Positions 1-5,268 of a DNA stretch of 6,087 nt are shown in pieces (positions within the stretch are counted from its first letter, which is position 1; each line of letters opens with the position of its first letter). The stretch comes from an uncultured Lysobacterales bacterium. GTDB taxonomy: Bacteria > Pseudomonadota > Gammaproteobacteria > Xanthomonadales > SZUA-36. The notes beneath the pieces are model-generated. The model was not told the origin of the DNA and did no database searches. It worked only from the letters and a program-made list of their open reading frames with translations. The position numbers and the translations under genes were made by a program. The DNA lies in assembly GCA_937974465.1 (NCBI GenBank), contig CALJWY010000097.1, forward strand, positions 1 through 6,087, written 5' to 3'.

Positions 1-415
1 TGGTAGCAAACTGGTCATCACGTTTTTTGCCAAAGCCAACGTTGCCGGGATTGATCCTGTACTTGGCCAGCAACCGGGCACATTCAGGGTACTTTTGTAA
101 CAACATGTGGCCGTTGTAGTGGAAATCGCCGACCACCGGAACATGACATGACATCATCTCCAGTCGCTCCATGATTCCGGGCACCGACGCGGCGGCATTC
201 TCTGTATTAACCGTAATGCGGACCAGCTCGGAACCAGCGCGGGCGAGTTCGGCAATCTGCGTCGCAGTTGACTTGATGTCCTCGGTATCGGTGTTGGTCA
301 TCGATTGCACCACCACCGGGTGTTGAGTGCCGATTAAAACGCCACCGACATTAACCGTCGGCGATAGTCTTTGCGCGTTTGCAGCAGCCCCCGTGTTCAC
401 CGAACCATTACTCAA
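1..415 (-). CDS. ispG: 4-hydroxy-3-methylbut-2-en-1-yl diphosphate synthase, N-terminal part (cut by window edge)
   Basis: IspG (GcpE) is the [4Fe-4S] enzyme that reductively converts methylerythritol 2,4-cyclodiphosphate to HMBPP in the non-mevalonate isoprenoid pathway. I translated this by hand; about 138 codons are visible. Recognisable stretches are VVVQSMTNTDTEDI, AGSELVRITVN, VVGDFHYNGH and YRINPGNVGFGKK, all from the N-terminal TIM-barrel domain. The cluster-binding cysteines lie in the C-terminal part, beyond position 1. The GDFHYNGH version resembles, from memory, the longer alphaproteobacterial and Xanthomonas-type enzyme rather than the E. coli one. The start is uncertain. TTG at 415-413 has a good Shine-Dalgarno (GAGG, 428-425, nine bases away) and overlaps the pgsA end by eight bases. 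GTG at 400-398 has no Shine-Dalgarno but gives an N-terminus close to the E. coli length. I chose TTG. The gene is probably co-transcribed and translationally coupled with pgsA. Confidence 0.92.
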   Translation of the reverse strand, partial: MSNGSVNTGAAANAQRLSPTVNVGGVLIGTQHPVVVQSMTNTDTEDIKSTATQIAELARAGSELVRITVNTENAAASVPGIMERLEMMSCHVPVVGDFHYNGHMLLQKYPECARLLAKYRINPGNVGFGKKRDDQFAT

Positions 416-1016
416 CTGAATCTTCCTCAACATGTTCCAGGCTGTCGCCCCGACTCATGATGGGCCAGGCTGCGTGCAGGTAAACCCACATCGACCAAAG
501 CGTAAGCGCTGCTGACAGGTACAAGAGCATTTCACCGACCAGTAACACGGGCAAACCAAACAATGGATACTCAAACAATAAACAAGAGATGGCTGTCATT
601 TGAAATATGGTTTTGAGTTTTCCCAACAATCCAACCTTGACAGTCCCCCTTTCCCCCATTTCCGACATCCATTCCCGCAAACCGGAAATGGCGATTTCAC
701 GGCCGATGATAATAGCTGCCGACAGTGTAAAAAATATCTCTGGAAATATGATCGTCGGCGGGTTCTGAACCAATATCACCAGTGCCGTGGCGACCATCAA
801 CTTATCGGCAACAGGGTCAAGGAAAGCGCCGAATTTGGACATCAGCTTCATTCGTCGTGCCAGGTAACCATCCAGCCAATCGGTAATAGCTGCGAAGATA
901 AAAACTGCTGCCGCCGCAAAACTTGCCCATGCATAGGGCATATAGAAAAACAACACCAACACGGGGATCAATGCAATTCGCATCAGTGTCAGAATCATTG
1001 GAAACGTCAATTGCAT
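408..1016 (-). CDS. pgsA: CDP-diacylglycerol--glycerol-3-phosphate 3-phosphatidyltransferase (PGP synthase)
   Basis: This inner-membrane enzyme transfers the phosphatidyl group from CDP-diacylglycerol to sn-glycerol 3-phosphate. It makes phosphatidylglycerol phosphate, the committed step to phosphatidylglycerol and cardiolipin. The protein has 202 residues, close to the usual 180-200. The CDP-alcohol phosphotransferase signature is complete: D46, D49, G50, A53, R54, then eight residues, G63, D67 and D71; the aspartates bind the divalent metals. Several hydrophobic membrane segments are visible, roughly residues 8-25, 30-45, 72-83, 95-105 and 150-180. The N-terminal 'LTFPMILTLMRI' is a typical start for the family. 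The C-terminal tail is acidic (SLEHVEEDSVE). The ATG at 1016 has only a weak upstream G-run as a possible ribosome site. The gene follows uvrC, as in many gammaproteobacteria, but appears to have its own promoter and continues into ispG. Confidence 0.96.
   Translation of the reverse strand: MQLTFPMILTLMRIALIPVLVLFFYMPYAWASFAAAAVFIFAAITDWLDGYLARRMKLMSKFGAFLDPVADKLMVATALVILVQNPPTIIFPEIFFTLSAAIIIGREIAISGLREWMSEMGERGTVKVGLLGKLKTIFQMTAISCLLFEYPLFGLPVLLVGEMLLYLSAALTLWSMWVYLHAAWPIMSRGDSLEHVEEDSVE
422..428 (-). promoter_or_regulatory. Ribosome binding site favouring the TTG start of ispG
   Basis: On the minus strand the bases read GAGGAAG, inside the last codons of pgsA. GAGG (428-425) lies nine bases before TTG 415-413, an ideal spacing. 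The same motif is 24 bases before the alternative GTG at 400, which is too far for normal use. This is the main reason for preferring the longer IspG. Confidence 0.5.
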
Positions 1017-1019
1017 GGT

Positions 1020-1029
1020 TGGGGCCCCA
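1020..1029. repeat. Ten-base GC palindrome in the pgsA leader
   Basis: TGGGGCCCCA is a perfect palindrome four to thirteen bases upstream of the pgsA ATG, where the ribosome binding site should be. Its GGGG half is the only Shine-Dalgarno-like run there. It has no loop, so it cannot form an ordinary hairpin by itself. It may be chance, or it may weaken ribosome access. Confidence 0.3.
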
Positions 1030-1045
1030 TCGAAGTCATTCCCCT

Positions 1046-1074
1046 ATTATCGCAGAAAATATACAGCCGATGAA
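1046..1074 (-). promoter_or_regulatory. Probable sigma-70 extended -10 promoter for pgsA-ispG
   Basis: On the minus strand, TGC precedes GATAAT (1051-1046), which gives an extended -10 element (TGnGATAAT) with five of six bases matching TATAAT. Seventeen bases upstream, TTCATC (1074-1069) is a poor -35 with three of six matches, which an extended -10 can tolerate. Transcription would begin near 1039-1040 and leave a leader of about 23 bases before the pgsA ATG. The site lies in the only sizeable intergenic gap of the window. Confidence 0.5.
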
Positions 1075-1101
1075 CGCATTCCAGTATTTATATTCGGAAG
1101 A

Positions 1102-1124
1102 GCCTGGCGGCATTGCCGCCCGGC
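1102..1124 (-). terminator. GC-rich stem-loop just after uvrC, possible weak terminator
   Basis: GGCGGC (1106-1111) and GCCGCC (1115-1120) pair around a three-base loop. The stem extends through one mismatch by GCC (1102-1104) with GGC (1122-1124), making nine paired positions. It begins four bases past the uvrC stop. In the transcribed direction it is followed by AGGCTCTTCC rather than a run of T, so it is not a classical intrinsic terminator. It could slow transcription or protect the 3' end of the upstream message. Confidence 0.35.
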
Positions 1125-1128
1125 GTGA

Positions 1129-2967
1129 TCAATGCAGCGCTTTGAAAATCCTTTGCGCCAGTTGCCTGTTTATCCCGGGAATTCCCATCAATTCATCCAC
1201 CCCGGCTTTGCGCACCCCCTGGAGCCCACCGAAATGCGTCAACAATGCACGACGACGGCGTGCACCGACACCGGGGACATCCTCCAACACCGAATGCACC
1301 GTCGCCTTTTGCCGCCGGCCCCGGTGTCCGGTAATGGCAAACCGGTGCGCCTCATCCCGAACCTGTTGAATCAAATGCGATGCCAGGGATTCCGGTCCGG
1401 GTTGCAGACTGAACGGAGCAACCGGTAGCACCCATTCCTCGAAACCGGCGCGGCGTGATGGTCCTTTTGCGACCCCCATCAGGGGTATATCGCTCAAACC
1501 ACAATCGGCCAGCACATCCATGGCTACAGACAACTGGCCTTTACCGCCATCAACCACGATCAGATCGGGTAAATGGCCTTCCTCTTTTTGTAATTTTCGG
1601 TAGCGTCGGCTGAGCACCTCGCGCATGGCTGCGTAGTCATCGCCGGGCTCAAATCCCTTCAGGTTATAACGGCGGTAACGGGATTTGACCGGCCCATCGG
1701 TTCCAAACACCACGCACGAGGCCACGGTCTTGTGACCGGACGTATGTGAAACGTCAAAACACTCGATAATTTGCGGTGTCTCTTCGAACTGCAATAAATC
1801 GGTTAACGACTCGAACTGCTTACTGATCCGCGACGTCTCCGAGTGACGCATATGCAGGGCATTCAGGGCATTGCGGCCAGCCAGCTCCAGCCATTGCTTG
1901 CGATGACTGCGTGGATGCGGCTGGATGCTTACCTTGCGGCCCAGGCGGTCGCTGAATACATCTTCGAACAGTTCCTTGCGTGGTACCTCGTGCGACACTA
2001 TCAGCTCTGGAGGTGGTTTTCGCTCACGGTAAAACTGACCCAGAAAAGCCTCCAACACCTCTGCATCGGTATACCCTTCAGCTTGGGTGGGAAAATAGTC
2101 ACGCTGGCCAAGGCTGCGACCACCACGCACCGAAATAACCTCTATGGCGCAACCCCGATTTAGCCTGGCCAGGGCGATGATATCCAGATCGCCATTACCG
2201 GAGGACACAAACTGACGTGCCTGCATCTGTTTGAGGTGGTTGATCTGGTCACGGTAATGTGCGGCCTGCTCATAATGCATCGACTCTGCCGCGTGTTCCA
2301 TCCGGCCAATCAGTCGTTCAATGACCTTGCGGCTCTGTCCACGCAAAAACAACAGGGCGTCTTCTACCTGGCCTGCATACGCCTCGGCCGAGACCTTATC
2401 TGCGCACGGCGCAGTACAGCGCTTGATCTGGTACTGCAGACAGGGCCGGGTGCGGTGGTTGAAGTAACTGTCCTCGCAATTTCTCAACAGAAACAATTTT
2501 TGAATCAGGTTGATACTTTCGCGCACCGAACTGGCGGAAGGATATGGCCCAAGATATTGTTTTCCCTTGTCCTTTCCGCCACGGTGAAAAGCAATCCGCG
2601 GGAACTCATGATCCGTACCCAGCATGACCCATGGATAGCTTTTGTCATCCCGCAACAGGACGTTATAGCGGGGTTTGAGTGATTTAATCCACTCATTCTC
2701 AAGCAACAGTGCCTCAGCTTCGGTACGCGCCAGGCTGACTTCAATGGACTCAATGCGCGCTACCATGCGCATGATCCGCTCAATCTTAGGACGGGCGTCA
2801 AAATAGCTGGCCACACGTTTACGTAAATTGGCAGCTTTACCAACATAGAGTGCTATGCCGGCCGAATCACGCATAAGATACACGCCAGGACCTGCGGACA
2901 GACGACGTGCAAACTTTTTGCCGTCAAAACCTGTTTGCTTATCGTTCGGGGCCGATTCACTCACCAC
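1129..2967 (-). CDS. uvrC: UvrABC excision repair endonuclease subunit C
   Basis: UvrC binds the UvrB-DNA lesion complex and cuts the damaged strand on both sides. The protein has 612 residues (E. coli has 610) and all domains are intact. An N-terminal GIY-YIG nuclease makes the 3' cut: GVY 28-30, YVG 41-43, R51 and E85, which match E. coli R42 and E76. A cysteine region follows with C164, C176, C184 and C188, the spacing of the reported [4Fe-4S] ligands. A UVR motif that binds UvrB lies near 213-249. An RNase H-like nuclease makes the 5' cut, with D405 (CFDVSH), D444, D473 (VVDGGKG) and H541. Tandem helix-hairpin-helix motifs that bind DNA occupy about 560-612. The start is GTG, followed directly by a second GTG. 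The first GTG shares its G with the TAG stop of the phosphatase gene upstream, which suggests translational coupling. Confidence 0.98.
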   Translation of the reverse strand: MVSESAPNDKQTGFDGKKFARRLSAGPGVYLMRDSAGIALYVGKAANLRKRVASYFDARPKIERIMRMVARIESIEVSLARTEAEALLLENEWIKSLKPRYNVLLRDDKSYPWVMLGTDHEFPRIAFHRGGKDKGKQYLGPYPSASSVRESINLIQKLFLLRNCEDSYFNHRTRPCLQYQIKRCTAPCADKVSAEAYAGQVEDALLFLRGQSRKVIERLIGRMEHAAESMHYEQAAHYRDQINHLKQMQARQFVSSGNGDLDIIALARLNRGCAIEVISVRGGRSLGQRDYFPTQAEGYTDAEVLEAFLGQFYRERKPPPELIVSHEVPRKELFEDVFSDRLGRKVSIQPHPRSHRKQWLELAGRNALNALHMRHSETSRISKQFESLTDLLQFEETPQIIECFDVSHTSGHKTVASCVVFGTDGPVKSRYRRYNLKGFEPGDDYAAMREVLSRRYRKLQKEEGHLPDLIVVDGGKGQLSVAMDVLADCGLSDIPLMGVAKGPSRRAGFEEWVLPVAPFSLQPGPESLASHLIQQVRDEAHRFAITGHRGRRQKATVHSVLEDVPGVGARRRRALLTHFGGLQGVRKAGVDELMGIPGINRQLAQRIFKALH

Positions 2968-3446
2968 TAGCGATCCTTTAAACGATTCTCGACCTCAAGC
3001 AGCAAGCCAGCGGTAGCAAGATCCAGCAATTTACACATATGGGTAAAGCCATCCATGCCACCGTAATACGGGTCTGGAACGTCCCTCGGGTAACCTTCGG
3101 GGTGATAATCCATCATCATTTTTAACTGCGCTCTTGAATCCTCGGGCTGGATGGCCTGCAGATCTGAAAAATTGCTCTGATCCATTGCAATGACGAAGTC
3201 AAAGTCATGGAAGTCCTGCGCGTTCACCTTGCGGGCGCGCAAATCTGCAATATCGACACCAAAGGTTGATGCTGTTTCCACTGCCCGGGGGTCAGGCGCG
3301 TGGCCAACGTGGTAACTGTGGGTGCCAGCCGAGTCTATTGAAACCCGGTCCTGATGTGGTGATTTGCTCAGCGCATAGGCAAAAAAACCTTCAGCTGAAG
3401 GCGATCGGCAGATATTCCCCATGCATACAAATAGTACTTTTATCAT
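2967..3446 (-). CDS. Low-molecular-weight protein-tyrosine phosphatase
   Basis: A soluble phosphatase that removes phosphate from tyrosine residues through a cysteinyl-phosphate intermediate. The protein has 159 residues, normal for the family. The P-loop CX5RS is at the N-terminus: nucleophile C8, then MGNIC, R14 and S15. The neighbouring C13 is the second cysteine that in studied members can form a protective disulfide with the nucleophile. The general acid is D125 in the DPYY motif (125-128). Relatives include Wzb/Etp, which act on tyrosine kinases of capsule export, but no such kinase or polysaccharide gene is visible here, so the substrate is unknown. The gene sits 27 bases after kdsB and overlaps uvrC by one base. 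From memory, a similar phosphatase follows kdsB in Pseudomonas and Xanthomonas. The ribosome site is poor: AGG lies only four bases before the ATG. Confidence 0.94.
   Translation of the reverse strand: MIKVLFVCMGNICRSPSAEGFFAYALSKSPHQDRVSIDSAGTHSYHVGHAPDPRAVETASTFGVDIADLRARKVNAQDFHDFDFVIAMDQSNFSDLQAIQPEDSRAQLKMMMDYHPEGYPRDVPDPYYGGMDGFTHMCKLLDLATAGLLLEVENRLKDR
2974..2977 (-). promoter_or_regulatory. Ribosome binding site of uvrC
   Basis: AGGA on the minus strand, within AAAGGA, lies six bases before the GTG at 2967 and nine before the second GTG at 2964. Either spacing works, so the site supports initiation here but does not settle which GTG is used. It lies within the last codons of the upstream phosphatase gene. 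The first internal ATG is at residue 32, inside the GIY-YIG domain, and is too late. Confidence 0.55.
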
Positions 3447-3473
3447 ATACCTATAATATTCTCTTAATGTTAT

Positions 3474-4235
3474 TTATATAAACAAATCACGTACACGTGC
3501 AAGATCTTCCGGGGTATCAATACCTGCCGGTATGAACTCACAGGCCCTGGCCATGGCGATTTTTCCGCCCTGCTCCATGACCCTTAGCTGTTCAAGTCTT
3601 TCTGCAGTTTCCAGGGCGGTCGCGCTGCTGGCCGTGAAGTGCAGGAGCGCATCCAGACGGTAGGCATACAAGCCCAGGTGCCGCTTCCACTCAACCCCTC
3701 CCCGCATGGCTGCGTCAATACTGTCAAAGGCACGCGCATACGGCACCGGCGCGCGACTGAAATACAGAGCGCAGCCGCGCTCATCAGTTACGACTTTGAC
3801 CGCATTCGGGTTCAGTACCTCGGCAGCTTCTTCAATTGGCCAATAAAGACTGGCAACCTGGCAATCTGTCCGCTCGACCAAAAGCGCTGCCACCTGTTCC
3901 AGGCAGGCGGGAGGCATCAGCGGTTCATCGGCCTGCAAATTAACAATCAGGCAATCGTCCGGCCAGTCCAGCACGGTGGCGCACTCGGCAATGCGGTCAC
4001 TACCGCTCTGATGGTCTTTGCTGGTCATCACAACCCGTGCGCCGAAGGAGTTGGCAGCCTCAACAATCCGTTGATCATCTGTGGCAATCACCACTGATTC
4101 TGCCGAAGATGCGCATGCCCGCCGCCAAGCCCGCTCGAGCATGCTCTGACCTGCAAGATCCAACAGCACCTTGCCAGGCAGGCGCTCGGAGGCAAACCGT
4201 GCGGGAATTACAATATGGAACGCGCCGTTGGCCAT
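3474..4235 (-). CDS. kdsB: 3-deoxy-manno-octulosonate cytidylyltransferase (CMP-Kdo synthetase)
   Basis: This cytosolic enzyme activates Kdo with CTP to give CMP-Kdo, the donor used by the Kdo transferase on lipid IVA. The protein has 253 residues (E. coli has about 248). Motifs in order are PARFASERLPGK (11-22, nucleotide binding), DHQSGSDR (74-81), NLQADEP (99-105), NPNAVKVV (142-149), ALYFSRAPVPYAR (156-168), RHLGLYAYR (185-193), LEQLRVMEQG (214-223) and GIDTPEDLARVR (238-249). D103 and D240 are the likely magnesium ligands. Position 102 is Ala where I expect Gly (NVQGDEP in E. coli). The ATG lies two bases after the lpxK stop; a GGAG about thirteen bases upstream is a distant ribosome site, so coupling to lpxK translation is likely. 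The trm112-like small gene often found between lpxK and kdsB is absent. Confidence 0.97.
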   Translation of the reverse strand: MANGAFHIVIPARFASERLPGKVLLDLAGQSMLERAWRRACASSAESVVIATDDQRIVEAANSFGARVVMTSKDHQSGSDRIAECATVLDWPDDCLIVNLQADEPLMPPACLEQVAALLVERTDCQVASLYWPIEEAAEVLNPNAVKVVTDERGCALYFSRAPVPYARAFDSIDAAMRGGVEWKRHLGLYAYRLDALLHFTASSATALETAERLEQLRVMEQGGKIAMARACEFIPAGIDTPEDLARVRDLFI

Positions 4236-4237
4236 GT

Positions 4238-5257
4238 TTAGCTATCTTCTCCAGTTAATGCTGCCAGTTGATGCCTGATTATATGCTCAAATTTAACAGG
4301 CAAGGTTGTTACAACCGGTATGTACCACGCATTCTGCAAGCCCAGGCCTGTGCATTTCACCGCGTCTTTCTCTGTCATGATTATTACGGTTCCGTTTTCA
4401 ATGGCGGCAAAATCAGCGGCTTTGAAACTGTGGTGATCCGGAAATGCATGCGTTTCGGCAGTTATCCCCAGCTTTTCCAGCATTTGGAAAAACCGCCCCG
4501 GATGACCGATTGCAGCCACCGCATGCGTCGCCATGCCGGCCTGTTGAGCCACAAAATCCTGCAAGGAGATTTCCACTTGTTGGTCGACAGAGCACACGGA
4601 ACTGGGCTGCAGTTCCATAACAGCGGCCTCAAGCCGCCCCGGCTTTGTGGGCCACTCACCATTGGTGACCACGTGATCAACTTTCCACAGACGTTCCGCA
4701 GATTCGCGTAACGGCCCGGCAGGTAACAGGTGCCCATTTCCCAGGCCGCGCTCACCGTCGACAACGCAGATTTCCAAATCCCGGTGCAAACTGCTCTGTA
4801 GCCCGTCGTCTGAAAAAATAAGGTCCACATCCATGTCGCATAATTTCTTCACTGCATGGATGCGATCACTTGCAACAACGATTGGGAGCCCCGTTCGCCG
4901 GGCCAGTAAAACCGGTTCATCACCACAGGCTCCAACATCACTGTCAGCATTTACCAAGACAGTTTCCTGCCCTGAGCGGCCATAACCGGTGCTGGCGATT
5001 CCAGCCTTAAGTCCCAGCTCAGCAGCGAGCTCACACAAACGAATAACCAACGGTGTTTTGCCGCTACCGCCCGCGGTCAGATTGCCCACAATGACCAGCG
5101 GGACAGAGGGACGATATTTGTCTTGATCACCAGCGGCCTTTTTTTGGGCACGTTGATAGGCGAAGCCATACAAGGATTCCAGTGCACGCAGATACCAAGG
5201 CGGCTGGTTAGATGAATACCAGTGTCCAATTAGCCAGCTTTCAATCACGGCACGCAT
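4238..5257 (-). CDS. lpxK: Tetraacyldisaccharide 4'-kinase
   Basis: LpxK phosphorylates the 4' position of the tetraacyldisaccharide to form lipid IVA at the inner face of the inner membrane. The protein has 339 residues, near the usual 320-340. The hydrophobic and aromatic N-terminus (about residues 5-35) is the membrane-contacting helix of the family. The P-loop reads VGNLTAGGSGKTP (57-69) with K67 and T68. Next come GYGR (91-94), GDEPVLLARR (112-121), SDDGLQ (149-154), GNGHLLPAGPLRE (173-185), PDHHSF (273-278) and TEKDAVK (295-301). These carry the acidic and histidine residues assigned to catalysis and metal binding in the Aquifex enzyme. No clear ribosome site precedes the ATG at 5257, eleven bases after msbA. 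A GTG at 5248 (residue 4) would give 'MIESWL', closer to the E. coli N-terminus, and is a fair alternative. The pairing with msbA is the classic gammaproteobacterial arrangement. Confidence 0.97.
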   Translation of the reverse strand: MRAVIESWLIGHWYSSNQPPWYLRALESLYGFAYQRAQKKAAGDQDKYRPSVPLVIVGNLTAGGSGKTPLVIRLCELAAELGLKAGIASTGYGRSGQETVLVNADSDVGACGDEPVLLARRTGLPIVVASDRIHAVKKLCDMDVDLIFSDDGLQSSLHRDLEICVVDGERGLGNGHLLPAGPLRESAERLWKVDHVVTNGEWPTKPGRLEAAVMELQPSSVCSVDQQVEISLQDFVAQQAGMATHAVAAIGHPGRFFQMLEKLGITAETHAFPDHHSFKAADFAAIENGTVIIMTEKDAVKCTGLGLQNAWYIPVVTTLPVKFEHIIRHQLAALTGEDS

Positions 5258-5268
5258 AGGAATCGGGA

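Noticed and set aside
600..1073. Plus-strand open frame of 157 codons
   Set aside because: It lies opposite pgsA. Its translation is rich in His, Gln and Cys, shows no known motif, and is a shadow of the real gene.
2236..2682. Plus-strand open frame of 148 codons opposite uvrC
   Set aside because: The minus strand carries intact UvrC motifs throughout. The plus-strand product matches no family I know and has no convincing ribosome site.
3452..3457. Perfect TATAAT on the plus strand
   Set aside because: No -35-like sequence lies 16-18 bases upstream and no plus-strand gene follows. It is explained by the AT-rich spacer.
3639..4711. Several plus-strand open frames opposite kdsB and lpxK
   Set aside because: Each overlaps a well-conserved minus-strand gene and yields no recognisable domain. 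Antisense frames of this length are expected by chance in such coding DNA.
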